In this document: positions 39,678 through 47,377 of the stretch, one piece after another | Layout: each line of letters starts with the position of its first letter | How positions within the stretch are numbered: position 1 is the stretch's first letter | Source: Prevotella sp. | GTDB lineage: Bacteria > Bacteroidota > Bacteroidia > Bacteroidales > Bacteroidaceae | Assembly: GCA_017965725.1 (NCBI GenBank) | Contig: JAGCPK010000139.1 | Span: 1 to 64,000 of the forward strand | DNA: 64,000 nucleotides | Direction of reading: 5' to 3' | Program-made: the position numbers and the translations under genes | The notes under the pieces: generated by a model | What the model was told of the DNA's origin: nothing | The model's input: only the letters and a program-made list of their open reading frames with translations | Databases searched by the model: none

Positions 39678-40868
39678 TTACCAATTAAAGATTTCATGAT
39701 CCCACGATCCACCATCTTCCCAATCTGTCATCTTGACTGTAGATACCTCCAGTTTCGATGAGCCTGTAAAATAGGCATAGACGATCCACGTCTGGTTGCG
39801 ACGGAAGTCACCGCTCACCATTGAGAAGGAAGCGGATTTACGCTCTGAGAAGCCATCATTCTCATCATAGAGCCGGTAATAGATGGTGCCTATCAGGCGT
39901 TTATCGCTCTCAGGCAGATAGACAGGAGCCTTTGCTGTCAGCGGTGAAGGATCTTCCTTCAGCCAATCGTCAACTTTCGCTTCATATTCGGGTTCTGTCA
40001 TACTGCTACTAAAGGCATATGCCGCAGGATTTTCGTTCTGTGCAACTGGGTTCACCAGGTCGCTAGCCACCAATGACACCGACCAAGTGCTATTGGTATT
40101 ACCATCCACCCAATAGTGAGGATGGGCATCATCCAGGAAGAAATGTACTCTCTGGTACAGCATCTCCTTATTGAGTTCAACACCGTCGATAAAGAGCCGC
40201 TTCTCACCCTTCAATGAAGAGAACACGAAGTGTATCTTCGACACGGCTCGCAACAGTTTCACGTTGGCCTCGTTGATATGTAGGACGTTATTCTTGTCTT
40301 TGACACTCTTTCCACGGGCCACACCTGACATGGGAACACCCTTGCCAGAAGGAATGGCTGTCAGAGCCTGATGCTTATCGTTGCTCCAGAAACTATAGTA
40401 ATCACCACCATTGAAAACGGCATTATCCAAGTCTCTACTGCTGGTGATTGTCTCATAAGAAGTCATACCATTGTTGTCAATGACGTTTGCCAATACGTAA
40501 ATGTCAACCGGCTCCGGACTTCTTGCGAAACTACGGTCGTTCAGTGCGATATTATAGGAAGCACTCTTGTTTTTGTTCAAACCACTCAACTCAGACTCAC
40601 TCTTAAGGGTAAGACTGGCCACCTTCTTGGTGGGGTCGCTGCTTCTGAACACCCAGATCTGCAGGTTATGGATCTTCGCCTCAGCCTCCGTGGGAATTAT
40701 TTCGCTACGTGTCACCGTCGGACGGTCCGGGGCATAGACATAAATGTTCAGCATAGGCTCTGCATCCGATGCCGAGTCATCGCTGCTGCAACTGACACAG
40801 ACTGTCAGTAGCACCAACAGAAGCAGGGCGCTAAACCAAAAACCTATATATCTATTTACCTTACACAT
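39678..40868 (-). CDS. FimA-like major fimbrial subunit-family lipoprotein
   Basis: 396 residues with a strong signal peptide (GFWFSALLLLVLLTVCVSC) and lipobox CVSC, then SSDDSASD. The N-terminal domain resembles the P. gingivalis FimA/Mfa type: TRSEIIPTEAEAKIHNLQIW, VDIYVLANV, IPSGKGVPMSGVARG and LLRAVSKIHFVFSS. The C-terminal part (LIGTIYYRLYDEND, RRNQTWIVYAYFTGSSKLEV) fits the fimbrillin fold, in which the last strand is exchanged during assembly. It starts 6 bases after the 617-residue fimbrillin gene. It could be the shaft subunit or an accessory FimC/FimD-like component; sequence alone does not decide. Confidence 0.78.
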   Translation of the reverse strand: MCKVNRYIGFWFSALLLLVLLTVCVSCSSDDSASDAEPMLNIYVYAPDRPTVTRSEIIPTEAEAKIHNLQIWVFRSSDPTKKVASLTLKSESELSGLNKNKSASYNIALNDRSFARSPEPVDIYVLANVIDNNGMTSYETITSSRDLDNAVFNGGDYYSFWSNDKHQALTAIPSGKGVPMSGVARGKSVKDKNNVLHINEANVKLLRAVSKIHFVFSSLKGEKRLFIDGVELNKEMLYQRVHFFLDDAHPHYWVDGNTNSTWSVSLVASDLVNPVAQNENPAAYAFSSSMTEPEYEAKVDDWLKEDPSPLTAKAPVYLPESDKRLIGTIYYRLYDENDGFSERKSASFSMVSGDFRRNQTWIVYAYFTGSSKLEVSTVKMTDWEDGGSWDHEIFNW

Positions 40869-40874
40869 ACGTCT

Positions 40875-42728
40875 TTACAATTGCAGTTCCATTGCTACGG
40901 GACGGATTGCTCCCCAGTTAGGCACTTCTATACCGATTTCCATTCGAGGCGCCAACAGATCGGGCATCACGTTATAGGCATTCTCGAAACTCTCAATCTT
41001 CACCATGAAGGTGGTGATAAAGTCCTGCGTAAACACGCGGTCCTTATTCTCATCCGACACATTCCCCGCCGTTGACGGGTTCACCTCACCAATCAGGTAG
41101 AATTTCGTGCCGGGATAGACGATACCGTCATGACCCATGAATTTCTTGCCACTCCGGTTTTCGAACTCCAGAACAACCTTCACATTCTTCTTTTCATACG
41201 TCTGTAATACGAGCGTATTGGTATTACCCACATCGCCAGAACTGCTCAGACAATAATAATCGTAAGAATCAGTGCCTGTCTTCTTTGTCTTCACCTGGGG
41301 GTCATAGACAAAAAGCATCTGATCCATCAGTTCCTGCGACCGCTCCTCATCCGTAGGCCATGCCCTTGCCGTCTCCGGTTTGAAGTCGAAGCCTACAGGA
41401 TACTGACCACCCACGATGACGGCCGTCAGAGGATAATAGGTGTCGGCAAAACTCACCTCATCACCATTGGCATCCAAGAGCGGTGTGGTCAATACATCCA
41501 TGATCTTCAGTTTGACACTCAAACGTGCCACGCCATACTGTACGGGCGAAACCATGGCTGCCGATTTAGTGTCTGATTTTACTTGGATATCCGTCTTGTA
41601 ACGTTCGAGGATGTCGGCCCATGTGGTGGTCTCCTTCTGATAGACAGTCTTCGCCACCTCATATCTTGACGTCTTAATCGTACTGTTGCCATAGTAGCAA
41701 AGTTCCGCTGGATAGACAAAGCGATCGGTACTGGTGATGGCAGTTTCAATAGTGGTTTTCGTCTGCGGCTGGAAGGCAGTACCATCCCATTTGAGGGCTG
41801 CAGTACCGGCAGGCATATGGATGTTGGCTGGATAACCCGTGAGATCCGTGCCGTTCCATGTCGTCAGCGCCACATGACCTTCATCATCGACGGTAGCACC
41901 ACTCTTAATGGAAGTTTGAATAGCCTCAGCCAAAGCAGCATCCGACTCCCGTAGTTCTACCTCTGCGTACAATTCCTCTACAAAGGCCCTGACACAGGCA
42001 GAAGAACCAGCAAGGATGCCATAATCACCCGTTTCGTCCTGATGGAGGAAGTCCAGATAGAGAGCCTTCAGTTTGGCATCTTCGGTGGTATTCCACCCCT
42101 CTGTTTTGGCAATGGCGGTCAGATAATCGGCCAAGGCCTGAGCACGGGCATCAACAGTGGCCTTTGGACGAATCTGTTCAGGCATGAACCGAATCAACTC
42201 TGGTGTCCTATTGTCTCTGCCAGCGATCAAGGTGTCGGTACCCGTCATCAGTGTCGAGCCATAGTAACTCTTGTCTGTACCCGGGATGGCTTCGTCGTTG
42301 ACCTTGACGGAATTGGCGCCCTTGGCATAGAACAGCATCGAAGCGGTGCCAGGCCAAAACGAACATTCCGGATAATAATAGAAAGCAGCATCTGGTACGA
42401 GTTCACTCGGTTTTCCAGCCACTCGTCCAGCCTCATTCCGTCCATTGGCATCAAAGAAGAACGGCTGGTCTTCCTTCGTAACAGATCCAGAAGTCATAAA
42501 CGGAATGATACGCACATCCTTCAAGCCCCGATAATAGTCAGAGGATATCTGCACGACGCTGTCAACCTGACGGGTCCTGCTTTCATACTCTCCGCGCATT
42601 TCGGGGATAGAGAAAGCCAGGCTCACGTCAACAGACATATCACTCATGTCTGTCGTCCAATCGTGATCCTCGCAACTCATCAGAGTCGCTACAGCCATCA
42701 TTCCTATTATGATTCTATCAATCTTCAC
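40875..42728 (-). CDS. Long fimbrillin-like lipoprotein
   Basis: 617 residues from a GTG start (42728) preceded by an AAGGTAAAGA stretch. Lipoprotein signal MKIDRIIIGMMAVATLMSC (lipobox LMSC). It shares several blocks with the 655-residue gene upstream: FYYYPECSFWPGTASMLFYAKG, FVYPAELCYYGNSTIKTS (matching YPAELAYYCNSTLWQ), YGVARLSVKLK (YGVSQLKTTVQ), GTKFYLIGEVNPS (GEKFYLIGELDPN) and KDRVFTQDFITTF (KDRVFIRDAMTTA). The YPAELxYYxNS block is typical of the longer fimbrillin-like proteins of Bacteroidales. It is probably a pilus subunit or tip protein. It lies 16 bases after the FimB/Mfa2-like anchor gene. Confidence 0.8.
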   Translation of the reverse strand: MKIDRIIIGMMAVATLMSCEDHDWTTDMSDMSVDVSLAFSIPEMRGEYESRTRQVDSVVQISSDYYRGLKDVRIIPFMTSGSVTKEDQPFFFDANGRNEAGRVAGKPSELVPDAAFYYYPECSFWPGTASMLFYAKGANSVKVNDEAIPGTDKSYYGSTLMTGTDTLIAGRDNRTPELIRFMPEQIRPKATVDARAQALADYLTAIAKTEGWNTTEDAKLKALYLDFLHQDETGDYGILAGSSACVRAFVEELYAEVELRESDAALAEAIQTSIKSGATVDDEGHVALTTWNGTDLTGYPANIHMPAGTAALKWDGTAFQPQTKTTIETAITSTDRFVYPAELCYYGNSTIKTSRYEVAKTVYQKETTTWADILERYKTDIQVKSDTKSAAMVSPVQYGVARLSVKLKIMDVLTTPLLDANGDEVSFADTYYPLTAVIVGGQYPVGFDFKPETARAWPTDEERSQELMDQMLFVYDPQVKTKKTGTDSYDYYCLSSSGDVGNTNTLVLQTYEKKNVKVVLEFENRSGKKFMGHDGIVYPGTKFYLIGEVNPSTAGNVSDENKDRVFTQDFITTFMVKIESFENAYNVMPDLLAPRMEIGIEVPNWGAIRPVAMELQL

Positions 42729-42744
42729 TCTTTACCTTATATTA

Positions 42745-43800
42745 TTATAAAGGTATCTCCCATTGTCCTGCCGGCTTCCAGTCGAGGGTGATGCTCACAC
42801 CCACTTCGGGGGCATCGCTCTCTATCTTTCCACCTGCACCAATACGACACTTGATGATTTTCAACTGTCCAGCCCGCAACGGTTCACGGATACCAAGAAC
42901 AGACTCCGTAATCGTTCCATCGGGATTCGGCACATAGACCCGGTATTCCCAGAGGGACTCCTCACCCGGTTGAGCGATGAAAGGCTCCTCCGTCTCGATG
43001 ACCGTTCGTGTCAGTCCAGATGCCTTTCCGGGCTCGGGCGAGGGGAACGTCACAGAGCAGAAACCAAAATCGCTCGTATTATCCTGCCCATTCATCTTTG
43101 TGGCGCGCACGATGGGCGACTTTTTCGGATAGACGTATGCACTGTCACAGATACTGAAACCAGTAGCAAAGCCTGTGCTGTATGCCTTCACGTTGCTCAC
43201 ATCATACCCCTGAGGGTCAATCACCAACATCGAAGCACAATTGGCCATGAACAGATGGACATCGAATGTCTGATCGACATTCTCCAGCACCTTCATCGGC
43301 AAGCGAGCCGTGAAAATACCAGTACCGTGGGAGTCGATGGTATCTTGCTGTACCTGTTGAAGCATTGACGGATGGCAATGCTCATCGTTGACCAAACCCA
43401 CCAGATTGTTATCCACAATATTCGCCACTGCCAAGTGCATATATTGGTGCATCGGCAGATTGAGCGTGTAACTGGCCTGGTTGGCATCCATGATATGGCG
43501 GTCGTGCTGCAAGCGTATAGAGTCGTCAACAGTATCGTAGAAAGACAGATCGACATCGTGGGCATAATCGCTGAAAATCTCACTCAAGTGAGTGCGCAGG
43601 GCACTGGCCAACTGTACATCTGCCTGTGCAGACAACTGCGTCTGAATCTCGGTGGTCATATTGGTCACCAATTGCAGTTCGTAATCTACATCAGCCTGTG
43701 TACCGCAATCACTCAGGTCCTCGTCAATGACCGAGCAACCCGAGAAGACGACCGCGACAGCCATCCAAACAAATGTTCCGACTATGCTCCTACGCTTCAT
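42745..43800 (-). CDS. FimB/Mfa2-family fimbrial anchor lipoprotein
   Basis: 351 residues from the ATG at 43800, immediately after the previous stop; a TTG four codons earlier is not needed. Signal peptide MKRRSIVGTFVWMAVAVVFSGC ends in a lipobox. The segment directly after it, SVIDEDLSDCG, is the signature of the FimB/Mfa2 family (cysteine, IxEDLxxC), which anchors type V fimbriae to the outer membrane and limits their length. The N-terminal domain holds YELQLVTNMTTEIQTQL and MHQYMHLAVANIVDN; the C-terminal domain ends KIIKCRIGAGGKIESD and a final SITLDWKPAGQW. It sits between two long fimbrillin-like paralogs, the usual anchor position in such operons. Confidence 0.88.
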   Translation of the reverse strand: MKRRSIVGTFVWMAVAVVFSGCSVIDEDLSDCGTQADVDYELQLVTNMTTEIQTQLSAQADVQLASALRTHLSEIFSDYAHDVDLSFYDTVDDSIRLQHDRHIMDANQASYTLNLPMHQYMHLAVANIVDNNLVGLVNDEHCHPSMLQQVQQDTIDSHGTGIFTARLPMKVLENVDQTFDVHLFMANCASMLVIDPQGYDVSNVKAYSTGFATGFSICDSAYVYPKKSPIVRATKMNGQDNTSDFGFCSVTFPSPEPGKASGLTRTVIETEEPFIAQPGEESLWEYRVYVPNPDGTITESVLGIREPLRAGQLKIIKCRIGAGGKIESDAPEVGVSITLDWKPAGQWEIPL

Positions 43801-43801
43801 A

Positions 43802-45769
43802 TTACTGGACAATCACATTGAAGTTCAGACCTTCCTTCCACTCCAGATCCACGGAGAGACCGAAGAGCATCTGTGTAGAACGGAGGTCGGGAATGGTAGA
43901 GTATGCCTTCTGCAAAGCATTCGTACCAATCGTAAATGTGGCAGTGGTCATAGCATCTCTGATAAACACACGGTCCTTGCCATAGCCGGTATCAGTACTT
44001 CCGAAACTGATTTGCTTGTCCCAGTCAATGGGATCCAGCGTTGCTGAATTCGGGTCGAGTTCACCAATCAGGTAGAACTTCTCACCAGCCTTGATATATC
44101 CGCTCAAGCCATAGAAACTCTTGTCGGCTGTCATCTCCAGGGCGATATAGACCTTATCCTGAGCCTCCTTGACGGTATAGTTATCGAGGACAAGGGTGTA
44201 GTTCGTTACTGTCTTAGCAATATCAGATGCCGGCAAATCACCCACCTTATTGTCATACTCATACCCATTCAGGTATGAATCATAAACTACCTTACTGAAA
44301 GACGTGGTCTTGGGCAGGAACTCATATTGTGCGCCATCAGGCTGTCCACCGACCAGAATACCTGTCACAGTGAAGGAGATGGCATTATCTGATGTTGCCG
44401 TCGTGCCATTGAACACATTGTTTGCCAAGTCGCCGTTAGTAATTTTACTGGCATTATCTGTGAAGGTGTTCTCAGCATTACGCTGGACGGTGGTCTTCAA
44501 CTGCGAAACACCATAAGTGATGTTTTCCTTCATAGCCACTGCACGCGTTGCAGCAGTGACAGATCCTTCATTCCAACCGTTTGTTGTCCATGTTTCATTT
44601 TTAATCCAGTCAGATGCTGTTGTCGGGTAGGAACTGGCTTCCTTGGCAACTGTGGTCTGCCAAAGGGTAGAGTTGCAATAATAGGCTAACTCTGCAGGAT
44701 AGGTGACATTTGTATAGTCAACTGACACGCTGGACAGTGTGCTACCTTCATTTTTATAAGAGAACTGTCCGTTGAGGAACTCCAGAACGGCACATCCGTC
44801 GGGCAGGCCAATACTTGTGGGATATTCTGATACTGACTCAATGGCTGCGTTGTACTTGTCGGCCCAGTTATAGACCACATTAGGTGCTGTGCCAGAAGTG
44901 TTCAACACAAAATACTGGGATATTTTATCTATAATCGTCTCAGACAGAGCCTTAGCCACATCGTTATCCGTATTGCTGTACACTTCGTTGACAGCAGCAA
45001 AGAGTTCGCCTACCATATTCCTGACTGCCACACCCGATCCCTGGCGGACATCACCATCCGATGCCTGGTTGATGAAACGGTCGTAAGCCTTACCAAGGGC
45101 CTTATATTCATTCTTGGCAGTTCCGCTTGTTTCTGACCACTTCAACTCCTCGGGCGTCGTGATCTCAATTTCAACAAGACCGTTCAGGATTCCAAGCAGT
45201 GTGGTCTGAGGTGCCGTAAAAGCAGTAGCGTCCTCAACACGCCTACCCAAGTTGAATGTGATATCATCCACATTACTAATCTCTCCCGAATAATTCTTAA
45301 TCAGTTTGCCATAATAATCTGGCTCTGCTGCCTTCGTTGCATCGTTGGCCGTGGCATAGAACAGGAAATCTGCCGTTCCCGTAGGAATATACAATGTATA
45401 TACCTTGCTGGAAGTATTCGTTTCATTGTCAGAATAATTGGGCGTGGGTTTGCCAAAGTCATCAAGTGCGAACTTGTGGTTAGCGTCAAAAGTCTTATAG
45501 GTTCCACTAGCACTGGGCGTACCATCAAAGCAGAACAGATACATGTCATTGATACCTTGGAACGAGAAATTGCCAACAGCCGCAGTTGATTGGCGTGTAC
45601 GATCCTGAGGTTGCGTTACATTAAAGACAAAATTCGTCTTTACACTTTTTGTCTCCGGGTTATAATCAGGGTTATTAATCACGTCGTCACTTGACGAACA
45701 ACCCGAGAAACCTGCTGCGCCTATGAGTACGACTCCACTCATGATGGCAAAAAGCATTCTTTTCTTCAT
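43802..45769 (-). CDS. Long fimbrillin-like lipoprotein, first subunit gene
   Basis: 655 residues. Lipoprotein signal MKKRMLFAIMSGVVLIGAAG with lipobox FSGC, followed by SSSDD. Recognisable blocks: FSFQGINDMYLFCFDG, VYTLYIPTGTADFLFYA, VTYPAELAYYCNSTLW, TYGVSQLKTTVQRN, FTVTGILVGGQPDGAQY, AGEKFYLIGELDP and KDRVFIRDAMTTATFTIG. It is a paralog of the 617-residue protein two genes downstream and, like it, has a final amphipathic strand (LSVDLEWKEGLNFNVIVQ). As the first subunit after the DUF3575 protein and before the anchor gene, it is probably the main structural or tip fimbrillin of the locus, though which of the subunits forms the shaft cannot be told from sequence. Confidence 0.82.
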   Translation of the reverse strand: MKKRMLFAIMSGVVLIGAAGFSGCSSSDDVINNPDYNPETKSVKTNFVFNVTQPQDRTRQSTAAVGNFSFQGINDMYLFCFDGTPSASGTYKTFDANHKFALDDFGKPTPNYSDNETNTSSKVYTLYIPTGTADFLFYATANDATKAAEPDYYGKLIKNYSGEISNVDDITFNLGRRVEDATAFTAPQTTLLGILNGLVEIEITTPEELKWSETSGTAKNEYKALGKAYDRFINQASDGDVRQGSGVAVRNMVGELFAAVNEVYSNTDNDVAKALSETIIDKISQYFVLNTSGTAPNVVYNWADKYNAAIESVSEYPTSIGLPDGCAVLEFLNGQFSYKNEGSTLSSVSVDYTNVTYPAELAYYCNSTLWQTTVAKEASSYPTTASDWIKNETWTTNGWNEGSVTAATRAVAMKENITYGVSQLKTTVQRNAENTFTDNASKITNGDLANNVFNGTTATSDNAISFTVTGILVGGQPDGAQYEFLPKTTSFSKVVYDSYLNGYEYDNKVGDLPASDIAKTVTNYTLVLDNYTVKEAQDKVYIALEMTADKSFYGLSGYIKAGEKFYLIGELDPNSATLDPIDWDKQISFGSTDTGYGKDRVFIRDAMTTATFTIGTNALQKAYSTIPDLRSTQMLFGLSVDLEWKEGLNFNVIVQ

Positions 45770-45803
45770 ACTTTCAAAAGTTTTTTATTGTTTTTATTCT
45801 ATT

Positions 45804-47207
45804 TCACAAATTGATGATATACACTACATTTATTCCCAATTGAGGCAAGAGGAAGATACGATCGCCATTGCCATAATAGGTGCCGCAGTGGTCGCAATCG
45901 TACTCCTTAAACCAGGCGTAACCGATGGCCATACCTGCCTCGGCTTCCAAACGCCAATCGCGGGAGAGAATCCATCCGTAGCCGTATTTGGCACCGAGGG
46001 CGAAGAGGTCGCCCTGCAAACGACGATCCTTCACGGCATCGTAAAGACCAAAGGGGATCTTGGTGTTACCTACATTGTAATGGCTATAGATAGCATTCAT
46101 CTCCACATAGTTAAAACGACGGGTAGCCACGGTATAATCCAAGGTGGATCCCCGATCATGAGTATGACCAGCAATGGCTAACGTGTCGCGCTTGAAATTA
46201 TGATAATAACGTGCCATCGGTGATACAAGCAGATGGCGCCATTTCTTATTGGTAGATTTATCGATATCCCAGGCGTTGAAGCCCACATTCACTCCAAGAC
46301 CCCACTTTTCGTTGAGACCAAACTCGGTACCCAGGTTGGGGGACAAGGTGGCATCGTAGAGCAGGTTGTTCCTCAATAACAATTGCCCATGACGGGGGAC
46401 ATTCTGGGTTTCAATAATCCTCCTGGTAACTATGAGATCCTCGTATTTTGCAGAGGTCTCCAGTTCCTTTGGAGCCCCAACAACCACAGGTGTTTCAACC
46501 ACCGGCTGTTCAACCACCGGCTGAACACGACGGAACACAAAAATGATACGAGCCGTACGGAGGTTGGGGAAGTAGTCGGCCAGGAGATGACGCCACAAAC
46601 GTCCTCCCTGAGCCTTCCGCAAAGCAGCCTTCAAAGCCTTCGTGTTGTTCTTGGGTAAGTACTTGTCACAGAGTGATTTCACGTACTCGTATGCGGGATC
46701 ACCCGCGCGCGACAAAAAAACACACAGCGAACGATAGTCCTCAAAATCAATGTCAATACTACAGTTGTCCTCACCTACAGGCATCGTCAGGCGAGAAGTG
46801 ACAAAATCAACTAAAGACTGTGCACGCTTTTCACTCAAGAGTTTGTTACGCTCATATTTTCCCTCAGGAGAGGCTGCACCACGAACAAATATGCGAGACA
46901 GCACATAGCCCTCGCGGTTGACAACAGGCAAGACATCCTGTTCCAACTGTTTCAGAAGAGGCGCGTTCGGAGGCAGATGGTAGTCATTGACCGAAAAGAC
47001 CACTCTTCCAGCCTGATCGAAAAACTCCTCTTCGGAAATACTAATTTCTTCGCCTTCCTCAACAAAACGAATAAATGTATTTGTTGTCAGTATTGAGTCG
47101 GCGCTATTTTTTTCGTGGACTGCAGGTTTTCCATGCATCCTTTCCGGCATTGCCATCAAAAACAGCAAAAGCAGGAAAAACGATAATTTACCTTTTATTT
47201 TGCTCAT
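45804..47207 (-). CDS. OmpA-like plus DUF3575 outer-membrane protein
   Basis: 467 residues, ATG at 47207. Signal peptide MSKIKGKLSFFLLLLFLMAM. Residues about 80-160 form an OmpA-like peptidoglycan-associated domain with the family pattern RGAASPEGKYERNKLLSEKR followed by AQSLVDF. A proline/valine linker (VQPVVEQPVVETPVV) follows near 228-242. Residues about 270-467 match DUF3575: LLRNNLLYDATLSPNLGTEF, NVGFNAWDIDKSTNKKWRH, AIYSHYNVGNTKIPFGLY, GDLFALGAKYGYGWILS and EAGMAIGYAWFKEYDC, a beta-barrel-like ending. DUF3575 proteins commonly head fimbrial operons in Bacteroidales and are thought to act at the outer membrane. It is the first gene of the 47-kb co-directional cluster and starts about 12 bases after the predicted transcription start. 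Confidence 0.88.
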   Translation of the reverse strand: MSKIKGKLSFFLLLLFLMAMPERMHGKPAVHEKNSADSILTTNTFIRFVEEGEEISISEEEFFDQAGRVVFSVNDYHLPPNAPLLKQLEQDVLPVVNREGYVLSRIFVRGAASPEGKYERNKLLSEKRAQSLVDFVTSRLTMPVGEDNCSIDIDFEDYRSLCVFLSRAGDPAYEYVKSLCDKYLPKNNTKALKAALRKAQGGRLWRHLLADYFPNLRTARIIFVFRRVQPVVEQPVVETPVVVGAPKELETSAKYEDLIVTRRIIETQNVPRHGQLLLRNNLLYDATLSPNLGTEFGLNEKWGLGVNVGFNAWDIDKSTNKKWRHLLVSPMARYYHNFKRDTLAIAGHTHDRGSTLDYTVATRRFNYVEMNAIYSHYNVGNTKIPFGLYDAVKDRRLQGDLFALGAKYGYGWILSRDWRLEAEAGMAIGYAWFKEYDCDHCGTYYGNGDRIFLLPQLGINVVYIINL

Positions 47208-47225
47208 TTTCTTATTAATTCATGG

Positions 47226-47255
47226 CAAAATTACTACTTTTTTCTTAAATACAAG
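47226..47255 (-). promoter_or_regulatory. Bacteroidetes-type promoter of the fimbrial/giant-protein operon
   Basis: Reading the minus strand, TAATTTTG at 47233-47226 matches the -7 consensus TAnnTTTG exactly. CTTG at 47255-47252 approximates the -33 TTTG with an 18-base spacer. The predicted transcript starts near 47220, giving a leader of about a dozen bases before the ATG at 47207. The 170-base gap 47208-47377 holds nothing else I can identify. Confidence 0.6.
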
Positions 47256-47377
47256 GTGCTTTCGCCGTAATTTTATCGACGAAACTGTTAAAATTAGCGT
47301 TATTTAACAAATAAAGAAAGGAAAGTCTCTTACCTCCCTTTTTAATTTTAGATGAATTATTATAACATAGATTCCGA

